In this document: positions 16,519 to 24,868 of the stretch, piece by piece
Numbering within the stretch: the stretch's first letter is position 1
Layout of the letters: the number at the start of each line of letters is the position of its first letter
Assembly (NCBI GenBank): GCA_964354265.1
Contig: CAYGYY010000018.1
Span: 1-31,687 of the forward strand
Reading direction: 5' to 3'
DNA length: 31,687 bases
DNA from: Fen731 sp964354265
GTDB taxonomy: Bacteria; Actinomycetota; Humimicrobiia; Humimicrobiales; Humimicrobiaceae
The notes under the pieces: model-generated
The model's database searches: none
The model's input: only the letters and a program-made list of their open reading frames with translations
What the model was told of the DNA's origin: nothing
Translations under genes and position numbers: made by a program

Positions 16519-17592
16519 ATGGATATGAAGTCATATTATATTTATAAAGAAATAATTTCGCAGCCTGAAAGCTGGGAATCTTCCTTTAAAGACATTGTTA
16601 AGGATAAAATAATCGGCCCGGAAGTTTTTAAAACAGATTATGACAATATAATTTTATTTGGCTGCGGCAGTTCATATAATTTGAGCCTGTCTGCATCTGT
16701 TTTTTCCAGATACCTGTCAGATGAAGTCGACAGTATTGCCCTCCCAAGCTCGGAGCTGCTTATAAATCCTGAACTATATATCAGGAAATCCAGGAAATAT
16801 CTTCTCATTGGATTTTCAAGGTCAGGTGAAACAACTGAGAGTATTGAAGTCTTAAACAAGATGGAAAACAAAAAAAATGTCAGTTTACTCACTTTTACAT
16901 GTAATGAAAAAAGTACTTTTTCAAGAATCTCTAATAACAACTTTATATGCAGAAATGCAGTCGAAAAAAGCATAGTGATGACCACTTCATTTTCCAGCAT
17001 GTTAATGGCATTCTGCACCATGTTTGCTCTTGCGGAAGAAAACAAAGAAATAATCAAAGACTTGCAAGAAATAATAAAATATGCAAAAGACAATATGAAT
17101 ATATTCATAGATTTTGTTAAAGATTATGTTAATGAAGTTGACTTTAATTCTTATTTCGTGCTTGGAAGCGGTTTTAATTATGGCCTTGCGGTTGAAGCAG
17201 ATTTAAAAATGAAAGAGATGTCCCAGACGCCTTCCTATTCATATCACCTTCATGAATTCAGCCATGGGCCAAAATCACTTCTGGACGATGAAAGCCTGTG
17301 TATTGTCCTGACACCGGGGAAAAATATGTTCAAGTATGAAAAATCTCTGGAAGAATTTGCAGAACTTGGGACCAGCATGCTTATATTAGGAAGCAAGCCC
17401 AAAATAAAATCTAAAAATAACTCATCAGATAAAAAAGTACGCTGTTTTCCTGAGGATGATGATTTAAAGAATGAAATGGTAAAATCATTTATAAATATAC
17501 CTATCTTTCAACTACTGGCATTTTTTAAGACTTTAAAGAATAATCTTAACCCTGATATGCCCCATAACCTGAGCTATACAGTTAAAATATGA
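16519..17592 (+). CDS. SIS-domain sugar-phosphate isomerase/deaminase (AgaS/FrlB/GlmS-type)
   Basis: A 357-residue protein with two SIS domains like the isomerase half of GlmS. The N-terminal YKEIISQPESW is the usual opening of this family. SIS1 has FGCGSSYN (about residues 48-54) and GFSRSGETTES (98-108); SIS2 has KMKEMSQ and HLHEFSHGPKSLLDD, matching the KLKE and HGP blocks of GlmS-like enzymes. Members remove ammonia or an amine from amino-sugar phosphates (AgaS, GlmS-like deaminases) or cleave Amadori phosphates (FrlB). I place the start at the ATG at 16519 because AGAGG lies nearby upstream and the family opening follows at once. The stop overlaps the next start by four bases (ATGA). Probably a deaminase or deglycase acting on the kinase product or its precursor. 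Confidence 0.87.
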   Translation: MDMKSYYIYKEIISQPESWESSFKDIVKDKIIGPEVFKTDYDNIILFGCGSSYNLSLSASVFSRYLSDEVDSIALPSSELLINPELYIRKSRKYLLIGFSRSGETTESIEVLNKMENKKNVSLLTFTCNEKSTFSRISNNNFICRNAVEKSIVMTTSFSSMLMAFCTMFALAEENKEIIKDLQEIIKYAKDNMNIFIDFVKDYVNEVDFNSYFVLGSGFNYGLAVEADLKMKEMSQTPSYSYHLHEFSHGPKSLLDDESLCIVLTPGKNMFKYEKSLEEFAELGTSMLILGSKPKIKSKNNSSDKKVRCFPEDDDLKNEMVKSFINIPIFQLLAFFKTLKNNLNPDMPHNLSYTVKI

Positions 17593-18638
17593 AACTGAAA
17601 CTGGAAAATAAAAAAAATAAGATATTGAAATCCATAAAAATGATAAAACAGGATTGTTTTCCAACACAGATAGATGCAACTCCTGAAATGCTTGAAAAAA
17701 TTATGACTTTTCTGAACACTGATAAAAGCCATTTGGACGAAAGGCTTGATAATCATATAAAATATGTTTTTCTTGATGATAAGGTCCGCTCAGACAATAA
17801 AAATGGTATTCAATATGATGTATGGGGTGTCGGTTGGGACCTGGTCCAGACTGAAGGGTTTCATATAAGGCATCATCCTCTTTTAGATTGTGAGGACTTA
17901 AAAAAATTTAAATTCCCTGAGCCTGATGATAGCCTCTTTTATTCAATAAACAGACTGGATGAAAAGTTGCGTGATAAGTATTTTATTTTATTCGACCAGG
18001 GTTTTACGCTTTTTGAAAGACTGTGGCTGCTCAGGGGGTTTGAAAATACACTTTCCGATCTCTATTTCAGGAAAAGTGAAATGGATTATCTTTTAGACGG
18101 AATAACTGAGTATCACATCGAAATCGCTGACAGGATAATTAGACTTGGAAGAGTTGACGGTGCTTATACAGGAGATGATTTTGGAACTCAAAGAGGAATG
18201 CTTATTTCACCTGATATGTGGAAGAAATTTTTCAAAAAAAGATATAAAAGACTCTGGGAGAAATACAAATCGTACAATTTGCCTGTTTTCCATCATTCCT
18301 GTGGAAACATAATGGATATTATACCTGATTTAATAGAGATAGGCTTAAATGTTCTGACACCTATCCAGCCCGAAGCAATGAATATATCAGAATTGTCTGG
18401 CAGATTTGGCAGGCATCTTTCTTTTTTAGGAGGTATAAGCACACAGACAACACTGCCATATGGCAGTCCTGACCAGGTAAAAAAAGCAATAATTGAAAGT
18501 ATAAATATTCTTGGACAATATGATGGTTACATAATCAGCCCTGCGCATGAGATGACATCGGATTGTCCCGAAAAAAATTTCCTGGCATTACACAAGACTC
18601 TGAATGATTATAAAAAAGGATTTTTATTAATTAAGTAA
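17589..18638 (+). CDS. UroD-like protein B, retains HxC
   Basis: A 349-residue member of the UroD/MtaA superfamily. It carries the block YTGDDFGTQRGMLISPDMW (residues 193-211), typical of UroD-like proteins found in sugar gene clusters, and HHSCGN (235-240) with His236 and Cys238 in the zinc positions of MtaA-type methyltransferases. The third ligand position, usually Cys in a PGC motif, is SPAH (317-320), so His could replace it. This is the only one of the three copies here with HxC. A methyl-group or corrinoid role is possible, but no corrinoid-binding partner is present in the window. The ATGA overlap with the SIS gene shows tight coupling. Function in sugar breakdown is inferred from context. 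Confidence 0.83.
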   Translation: MKLKLENKKNKILKSIKMIKQDCFPTQIDATPEMLEKIMTFLNTDKSHLDERLDNHIKYVFLDDKVRSDNKNGIQYDVWGVGWDLVQTEGFHIRHHPLLDCEDLKKFKFPEPDDSLFYSINRLDEKLRDKYFILFDQGFTLFERLWLLRGFENTLSDLYFRKSEMDYLLDGITEYHIEIADRIIRLGRVDGAYTGDDFGTQRGMLISPDMWKKFFKKRYKRLWEKYKSYNLPVFHHSCGNIMDIIPDLIEIGLNVLTPIQPEAMNISELSGRFGRHLSFLGGISTQTTLPYGSPDQVKKAIIESINILGQYDGYIISPAHEMTSDCPEKNFLALHKTLNDYKKGFLLIK

Positions 18639-18712
18639 TATAAAAAATCACAAAATTGATAATTTATTAATATAATAATTAAAAACTGAAAAATAACCAT
18701 GGAGGTCCAGTT

Positions 18713-19738
18713 ATGAAAAAGTATAAAGTAGGCATTTATGGAGTAGGGGATGTTGCAACAGAATATATGAAAGCTTTTAATAACAACCCCCTTTCAGAAG
18801 TAGTAATCGCAGTTGATAAAGATAAGATAAAAACAGAGAAAAAAATAACCGCAATGGGGCTTTCCTGTGAGGTGGACACTGACTATGATAAAATGATTAA
18901 AAGAAAAGATGTAGATATTATCGTCCTTTCAGGACCGCATTTCCTGCATGCAAAAGAAGCTATTAAAGCTGCAAATGCAGGTAAGCATATATTATCTGAA
19001 AAACCCCTTGGAATGGATTTTAAAGAGGTGGCTGAAGTTTACAGCGCTATAAAAAATGCCAGGGTCCAGTTCCAAAACAGTTTTGTCGGGGAATGGTATC
19101 CTTATATTTTAAATGTTAAAAAACTGATTTCAGATGGACTTCTTGGGAAAGTATTCTATCTTGAAGCGGACTATATGCATAACCTGGACCACTGGACCAC
19201 AGCATGGGCCTGGGGTGTAAATAAAAGAAGCGGTGGCCCTTCCGCTCCATTGATTGGTGGTATACATACCATAGATATTATCAGGGTCATTGGAGGTGAA
19301 CCCATTGAAGTTTTCGCTTACCAGACCTGGGGCCATATCAAGGAATATGAATATGCGCCGACATATGTAGCAATAATAAAATTCAAAGACGGAGTAATTG
19401 GCAAAACAGCCTGCAGCTATGAAATTACTGCCCCCTATCATACAAACTTCTGCTTTTACGGCTCTAAAGGTACAATTAGAAATGAAAAATTCTTCTTGAA
19501 GGAGACTTTTCCAGGCCAGACAGACTGGCAGCAGTTTGAGACGGTTTTTGTAGACAACCGTCTAGTTTCACACCATCCATTCCAGCCTGCCATTGATGAT
19601 TTTATAAAAGCAATCGCAGATAATAAGCATAAAAATATTGGGAACATAGAACAGACATATAAGACCCATGAACTCTGCTATGCAATTGAAAAATCAATGG
19701 AGACAGGTATGATTGTAAAATTACCTTTGACAGGATGA
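18713..19738 (+). CDS. Gfo/Idh/MocA-family oxidoreductase B
   Basis: A 341-residue NAD(P)-dependent sugar oxidoreductase. The nucleotide loop GIYGVGDVA is at residues 7-15 and the catalytic-lysine motif SEKP at 95-98. The substrate helix reads LIGGIHTIDIIR, keeping both the His and the Asp of the family, unlike paralogue A (6125-7162), which has Gly at the Asp. The C-terminal halves of the two proteins share long blocks (WGH-IKEYEY, GSKG, NEKFF, HHPF), so they arose by duplication and may act on related substrates or consecutive steps. GGAGG lies eight bases before the ATG. The gene follows UroD-like B after 74 bp and precedes M20 B. Confidence 0.92.
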   Translation: MKKYKVGIYGVGDVATEYMKAFNNNPLSEVVIAVDKDKIKTEKKITAMGLSCEVDTDYDKMIKRKDVDIIVLSGPHFLHAKEAIKAANAGKHILSEKPLGMDFKEVAEVYSAIKNARVQFQNSFVGEWYPYILNVKKLISDGLLGKVFYLEADYMHNLDHWTTAWAWGVNKRSGGPSAPLIGGIHTIDIIRVIGGEPIEVFAYQTWGHIKEYEYAPTYVAIIKFKDGVIGKTACSYEITAPYHTNFCFYGSKGTIRNEKFFLKETFPGQTDWQQFETVFVDNRLVSHHPFQPAIDDFIKAIADNKHKNIGNIEQTYKTHELCYAIEKSMETGMIVKLPLTG

Positions 19739-19800
19739 TGAAGTGCTTATATTAATTAAACATTTTTTAATAAGAAATAATTATTACAAAGGTGTTTGGA

Positions 19801-21105
19801 ATGCAAACAAAAATTAAGGACCGGATCATTAAATATGTTGATGAAAACAGCAGCTGGCTGATTGAAAAAATATTCGATGTTGTCGCTCAAAATACGATAA
19901 ACTCGCCCCCTGGCGGAAATGAGAATAATGGGCAGCAGGTCATTGAAAAGATTTTTAGGGAGCTGAACCTCGAAATAGACAGGTTTTCTCCTGATGATGT
20001 AGCCGGGTTAAAAGATAAACCCTATTTTTTAAAAGGAAGGACCTATAAAAACCGGGATAATGTTATAGGATACTCAGGAGCAGACAGAGGTTTTACGCTT
20101 ATTTTCAATGGCCATATAGATACCGTGCCTTCAGATAAATTCCAATGGAGTACATCAGGACCTTTCGAGCCGGAGCTGATTGAAGATAAAATCTATGGCC
20201 TTGGAGTATGCGATATGAAGGCTGGAATAATCGCTTCAATTTTTGCTCTGAAAGTAATAATGGACCTTAAAATCAATATAAAGGGCAGGGTAATAATCGA
20301 AAGTGCAGTTGACGAGGAATTCGGTGGCGCAAACGGTAGTCTTGCCTGTATATCAAGAGGCTACTCAGGAGATCTTGCAGTAATTACTGAACCCAGTTCG
20401 ATGAATTTATGTATAAGCAACGTATGCAGCAAGACTCTTCTATTACGGGTGCGTGGAGGTGAAGGTCTTAACTATTTTGGCAAAAAATTTACTCATGATA
20501 ATCCCATAATTCTGATGTCAAAGCTTTTGCTTGCAATAAAGGATTATGAAGAATACCTGAATTCCCTGAAAGATAAATATCCTGTATACAGAAAGATAGA
20601 AAAACCATTTAATTTTCTATTTTCTGACATTATGGCTGGGGAGATAGGGCCTGATAAGATAATGACTACTCCCGGACAGTGCCTGGCAAGAATTTATATA
20701 ATGAACTACCCTGATATAGACAATAAAACTTTCGATTCTATGTTAATCAATTTTTTAAATAATTATCCTGAGATAAGAAAAGCCTTAAAACAAAAGATAA
20801 TTCAAATCGAGGATTACAGCCGTTTTATTGAGGGAGGAGAAATAGACTTTAAGGATAAAAACATTAAAAAAATAATTGAAAGCATTAAGAAAAATGCTAA
20901 AGAACTTACTGGCAGTGACCTTAATACAGGTGCAGCGCTCGGGGGGACAGATTTCTTTGCATTTAGTAATTATGGTAAGACTCCATGTATTGTGCTGGGC
21001 CCTCGTGGCGGTAACCTGCATGCTGCAGATGAATTTGTGGAACTTAAGGACCTGCTTGACCTTTCAAAGATCTTTGCAATGCTGATATATGATTACTGCT
21101 GTTGA
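19801..21105 (+). CDS. M20-family metallohydrolase (ArgE/DapE-like) B
   Basis: A 434-residue M20 amidohydrolase. Metal and catalytic motifs are all present: GHIDTVP, GVCDMKAG, DEEFGG, a metal-site TEPSS and the final GPRGGNLHAADEFV. As in copy A, the dimerisation-domain histidine expected after a G-x-x-x-H strand is not visible; the region reads RVRGGEGLNYFGKK. Both copies share SPPGGNE/QPPGGNE near the N-terminus. It could deacylate a sugar amide or release an amino acid from a conjugate; the substrate is unknown. I chose the ATG at 19801 because AAAGGTG lies six bases upstream; a GTG at 19792 is the less likely alternative. Confidence 0.88.
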   Translation: MQTKIKDRIIKYVDENSSWLIEKIFDVVAQNTINSPPGGNENNGQQVIEKIFRELNLEIDRFSPDDVAGLKDKPYFLKGRTYKNRDNVIGYSGADRGFTLIFNGHIDTVPSDKFQWSTSGPFEPELIEDKIYGLGVCDMKAGIIASIFALKVIMDLKINIKGRVIIESAVDEEFGGANGSLACISRGYSGDLAVITEPSSMNLCISNVCSKTLLLRVRGGEGLNYFGKKFTHDNPIILMSKLLLAIKDYEEYLNSLKDKYPVYRKIEKPFNFLFSDIMAGEIGPDKIMTTPGQCLARIYIMNYPDIDNKTFDSMLINFLNNYPEIRKALKQKIIQIEDYSRFIEGGEIDFKDKNIKKIIESIKKNAKELTGSDLNTGAALGGTDFFAFSNYGKTPCIVLGPRGGNLHAADEFVELKDLLDLSKIFAMLIYDYCC

Positions 21106-21162
21106 AATATTTTTGGTTTTTAAACTAACATATTCAGAATTATAAATGAAAAGAGATTGAAG

Positions 21163-22203
21163 ATGAATTCAAAAGAAAGGACTTTAAAAGCTATCAACCT
21201 GGGTATTACAGACAGGGTCCCGATTTTTGTGGACATGGTTCCTGAGCTTGCAGAAAAATTTTCAAAAAAATATCAACTGTCAGGGAACGATCTATTAACT
21301 TATCTTGGAAATGACCTGGCAGTTTGCACATTCGGTGTTGCAAGTTCATTTGGAGTAATGAAAGATGGTGAAATCGATGAATGGGGCATTAAATGGAAAA
21401 AAATAAAACATGATAAAGGTTTTTATAATGAGATTTCCGAAAAACCCCTTAAAAATTCTGCAATAGATGATTTAATAGAAATGAAGATACCCGATGCAAC
21501 CGAAGAATCAAGATATGAAGAAATTGCTGACCTGGTTTCAGAATTTGGAAAAGAATTCGCAATAATGATAGACATGTCCTGCACGATTTTTGAGCTATCG
21601 TGGTATATGAGGGGCATGGATAAACTGCTTATCGATATGGTGCAAAACAGCAGATTTGTTGATATGCTAATGGACAGGATTCTGGAATTCTATATACCGG
21701 CAGGAAAGATAATAGCAGGCATGGGTGTAGATATAATTTGGACAGGTGATGATCTGGGCATGCAGACCGGGATGTTGATGTCGCCTGATATGTTCAGGAG
21801 ATATATAAAGGAAAGATACAGGCTTCTGATAAGCGAGATAAAGAAAAGCAATAAAAATATAAAAATTGCTTTCCACAGTGACGGCTACATAACTCCAATA
21901 ATTGAAGACCTGATCGAAGTCGGGGTGGACATTTTAAACCCTGTACAACCAAAATGTATGGACCCGAAAGAAATAAAAGATAGGTTTGGTGACCGTCTTT
22001 GCTTTATGGGGACAATCGATGAACAGGAAGTGCTTCCATTTGGAAGCATTGAAGACCTAAAAAAAGAAATCGATATAAGACTTGAAACTGTAGGCTATAA
22101 TGGCGGATTAATAATCGGCCCCACACATAACATACAGAATGATACAAGTATGGAAAAGGTTGAATTTTTATTCAGCTATATCAAAGAGAAAGGCAAATAT
22201 TAA
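21163..22203 (+). CDS. UroD-like protein C, HxD in place of HxC
   Basis: A 346-residue UroD/MtaA-superfamily protein and the closest relative here of UroD-like B. It opens with MNSKERTLKAINLGITDRVP, the standard start of this family, and has IWTGDDLGMQTGMLMSP around residues 192-208. The zinc motif reads FHSDGY: His238 is kept but Cys is Asp240, and the third position is GPTH. These changes argue against classical zinc-thiolate methyl transfer. I place the start at the ATG at 21163, with AAAAGAG in front, rather than the in-frame TTG six bases upstream. It follows M20 B after 57 bp. Reaction unknown; co-occurrence with Gfo/Idh/MocA and M20 proteins in both arms suggests a linked step. Confidence 0.83.
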   Translation: MNSKERTLKAINLGITDRVPIFVDMVPELAEKFSKKYQLSGNDLLTYLGNDLAVCTFGVASSFGVMKDGEIDEWGIKWKKIKHDKGFYNEISEKPLKNSAIDDLIEMKIPDATEESRYEEIADLVSEFGKEFAIMIDMSCTIFELSWYMRGMDKLLIDMVQNSRFVDMLMDRILEFYIPAGKIIAGMGVDIIWTGDDLGMQTGMLMSPDMFRRYIKERYRLLISEIKKSNKNIKIAFHSDGYITPIIEDLIEVGVDILNPVQPKCMDPKEIKDRFGDRLCFMGTIDEQEVLPFGSIEDLKKEIDIRLETVGYNGGLIIGPTHNIQNDTSMEKVEFLFSYIKEKGKY

Positions 22204-22227
22204 ATATGAAAATGAACAGGAGGCTCC

Positions 22228-22593
22228 ATGGATTTAGAAATCGAATTTGACCACATAGGACTTAAAACTGATGAAAAAAAAGAAGATGAGAATTGGGTGG
22301 AAAGTACCAGAGTATGGGTAACAAATCCAAAAACACATCCTTTCCATATCGAATGGCTAAGGTACGCCCCCGATAGCCCGGTAAAGGGCGACCTGAGAGA
22401 GAAGCCGCATATAGCTTTTAGAGTTAAAGACCTGGATAAAGCATCAAAGGGTTTAAAAGCGCTCCTTGAACCTTTTATAGTAGGTGGTTTTGTAAAAGCA
22501 GGGTTTTATTTGACTGAAGACGGCGCAGTTGTTGAAATGATGCAATATCTCAAGGGTGAAAACATATGGTTTGATGAAAAACATGAGTTATGA
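22228..22593 (+). CDS. VOC-superfamily (glyoxalase-like) small protein
   Basis: A 121-residue protein of the vicinal-oxygen-chelate type. The paired beta-alpha-beta modules carry likely metal ligands: FDHIG (His8) near the N-terminus, HIAFRVKD in the middle and VVEMMQYL near the end, giving the usual His-His-Glu pattern. Family members include isomerases, epimerases, lyases and glyoxalases. The start has AGGAGG upstream and the gene lies 24 bp after UroD-like C, so it is the last gene of the plus arm. It may epimerise or isomerise a sugar-derived acid or ketose. It ends six bases before the stop of the convergent ROK gene, with no clear terminator between. Confidence 0.7.
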   Translation: MDLEIEFDHIGLKTDEKKEDENWVESTRVWVTNPKTHPFHIEWLRYAPDSPVKGDLREKPHIAFRVKDLDKASKGLKALLEPFIVGGFVKAGFYLTEDGAVVEMMQYLKGENIWFDEKHEL

Positions 22594-22599
22594 CAGTCC

Positions 22600-23841
22600 T
22601 CATTTAATAATGCTGAATGCGCTGTTGTAGAACAGGTTGTTAATATAATCTATACCATTCTTTAATGCGCCGCTGATATGGGCTTCCTTCCTAAGTTTTG
22701 AAGGAACTATCCTGCATTTAAACGGTGTGATAGAAAATATTTCGTTTTTTAAGTTTTCTAAAAAGCTTTCACCTAGCTCAAGAATATCCCCATTTATTAT
22801 TATTAATTCTATATCAATGACCGATAAAATGGACGCAATCCCTGTTGAGAGTATCCTTATAATCTCGTTATTGATGATTTCCTTAATCATATTATGTGAA
22901 TATGACTTGTAATATTCACAAATCTTTTGGAAGTCTAAAGTTTTTAAATCCTTTTGAATCTTAAAATCATGGCTCAATCCATTGCTTTTATTGGCAGCCA
23001 GATTTTTTTTGACTGTCCTTATTATTCCATTAATGTCTACCTGGCTTTCAAATAACCCCTTCTCAAATCTATTCTCCTTCAATTTATCTATATTCAATTC
23101 TTTTAATATAGGTAAATATGAAATTTCACCCATAGTGCCTTTATGCCCTGTTATTATCCTGTTATTCAATATTATTCCAGCGCCAATACCATTTTCGATA
23201 TCCATATAAACCAAGTTTTCTACATTTTTAAAATTCTTCCACTGCTCCCCTATCGCCCCCAGGTTATTTGAATTATTCAATATTATCTTTTTTTTATACT
23301 TATCATTTAATATTTCAACTATATTTACTCCACTCCAATTTTTCAAGTAGGGTGCTTTATTTATAATATTTGTATTAGGATCTACTACTCCGTGCGTACC
23401 GATGCTGAAATGGTTAATTCTTTTTAATAAGTTTCGCTTATTTGCCAGTATTGTATCTATTATGCTATTTATACTTTCCAATATCTGCTCCCTGTTATCC
23501 CTGGGATAGTTTTTTTGCTCTATTTTATAAAGAATCTCTCCCTTTAGATTTGCCACAACCGCTATAAGATTTACCTGTCCAATGTCAAGTGCAAGTATCA
23601 GCTGATAATCTTCATTTAATTTCAATATTATAGGTTTTTTACCTATCTGGGACTCCCCTTTGCTTGACTCAATTATTACTTCCTTTTTAAGTAAAAAATT
23701 AACCAGGTCAGAAACAGTGGATTTTGGCAGCCCGGTATCCTTTGATATCTTTATCCGGGTAATGTCCTTTTCCTCAATTATTTTCCGCAGTATGATGCCT
23801 ACATTGTGTTCTTTAAGAGATCTATATGTAATATTTACCAT
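22600..23841 (-). CDS. ROK-family transcriptional regulator (plus-arm end)
   Basis: A 413-residue paralogue of the regulator at 363-1601. The N-terminal winged helix includes TRIKISKDTGLPKSTVSDLVNFL, and the ROK domain follows. The glycine motif reads GTMGEISYLP where zinc-binding ROK proteins have GEIGH, and the Cys-rich motif is absent, as in the first copy. The kinase catalytic Asp region reads LNNSNNLGAIGEQW, so it is not a kinase. It faces the plus-arm operon tail to tail and is the only minus-strand gene at that end, so it is likely transcribed from its own promoter in the 99-bp gap after 23841. It could control one or both arms; which ROK protein binds the 19-bp motif cannot be told from sequence. 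Confidence 0.88.
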   Translation of the reverse strand: MVNITYRSLKEHNVGIILRKIIEEKDITRIKISKDTGLPKSTVSDLVNFLLKKEVIIESSKGESQIGKKPIILKLNEDYQLILALDIGQVNLIAVVANLKGEILYKIEQKNYPRDNREQILESINSIIDTILANKRNLLKRINHFSIGTHGVVDPNTNIINKAPYLKNWSGVNIVEILNDKYKKKIILNNSNNLGAIGEQWKNFKNVENLVYMDIENGIGAGIILNNRIITGHKGTMGEISYLPILKELNIDKLKENRFEKGLFESQVDINGIIRTVKKNLAANKSNGLSHDFKIQKDLKTLDFQKICEYYKSYSHNMIKEIINNEIIRILSTGIASILSVIDIELIIINGDILELGESFLENLKNEIFSITPFKCRIVPSKLRKEAHISGALKNGIDYINNLFYNSAFSIIK

Positions 23842-23940
23842 TTCTTAAAATAATAAAAATAATCAATTTTAATGTTATCTGAAATCATACTATTCTCTGT
23901 TATTATTAATAATTTCAAATCTTATAGTAATATTATTAAG

Positions 23941-24540
23941 TTATTTATCTGACTTTTGATTAATACTTTTAAGGGTTTCAAGTATTTCCAGAAGTATCTC
24001 TTTTTCACCTGGAAAACCAGCGGCTTCTTCTCTCTGGTAACTTCGCAGCGAGCCTCCCGTTTCCTTCATTGCGTTAGAAGAACCGGAGTTAATATTATTT
24101 ATTATCTCATCTTTTATTTTATCAGTCTCCCTGATCCCGCTTATTCTAAGTTCCGCTTTCTGGCCTTGCTGTCCGCCAGCACCGGCAGTCTGGACGTGGA
24201 TAGTGCCCAGTTTTAAAAACCTTTCAAATGGACCCTGGGTAATATCTACATTTGTTATTTTACGGTTTGGTATTGTAACGTGCTTTCTCCAGAAGACACC
24301 GCTCTTCATCTTGACCGAATCCTGTTCAATCATATATTCAATAACCCTGTATGCTGCTGGAACCCATATAAGCGTTATAATGAGCGATATAAGCCAGACT
24401 GCAGAAAATCCTACCATGGCCCAGTAATTTGCATCGGTAAAAAGGAATAAAAACAAAATAACAATGGCAGATAAGGCAAAAACTATAAGTGCTGTCACAT
24501 ACCAGATTATCCTTAATTCTTTTTCAGGTTTTACAGTCAT
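23941..24540 (-). CDS. Bacterial PH-domain (YdbS-like) membrane protein
   Basis: A 199-residue protein with two N-terminal membrane helices (about residues 10-34 and 40-62), followed by a DUF304/bacterial PH domain: YMIEQDSVKMKSGVFWRKH, then TIPNRKITNVDITQGPFER, LGTIHVQTAG and ELRISGI. The last 50 residues are polar and glutamate-rich. The role of such proteins is poorly known; some act in envelope homeostasis. The ATG is preceded by GAGGTG. It is not obviously linked to the sugar locus, being separated by 99 bp from the ROK gene and read in the same direction. Confidence 0.82.
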   Translation of the reverse strand: MTVKPEKELRIIWYVTALIVFALSAIVILFLFLFTDANYWAMVGFSAVWLISLIITLIWVPAAYRVIEYMIEQDSVKMKSGVFWRKHVTIPNRKITNVDITQGPFERFLKLGTIHVQTAGAGGQQGQKAELRISGIRETDKIKDEIINNINSGSSNAMKETGGSLRSYQREEAAGFPGEKEILLEILETLKSINQKSDK

Positions 24541-24868
24541 TTTATATCACCTCTTAAATTATAATATTATTTTTTAATCTGTTATTTTTTTTAAAATATA
24601 ATTGCAAGTATTTTATACAATTCATTATAGTTTTAAGATAATTATTGTAAATCTTTTTATTTGCCTGCTCTCTTAAAAAAAGTATTTACGATTTTTATTT
24701 TAACATACTTTTTAAAGTATTAAGGGGTTACATTCTGTCAAATTTAATTTTTTAAATAAAAAATTTTCTTAAAACATCTTCTAATATCTTCATTTTTATA
24801 GTAAGTTATGCAGATATTTTTTAACTTACAAAACCAAAAACATTTAATAAATTATTAAAGGGAAGATT
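24541..24868. other. 328-bp AT-rich intergenic region with an inverted repeat
   Basis: No coding potential is seen. Both flanking genes start here and diverge. Near the plus-strand gene there is an inverted repeat, GTAAGTTA at 24801-24808 and TAACTTAC at 24822-24829 (13-base spacer), 40 bp upstream of that gene's ATG. It may be an operator; there is no other evidence. Confidence 0.5.
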
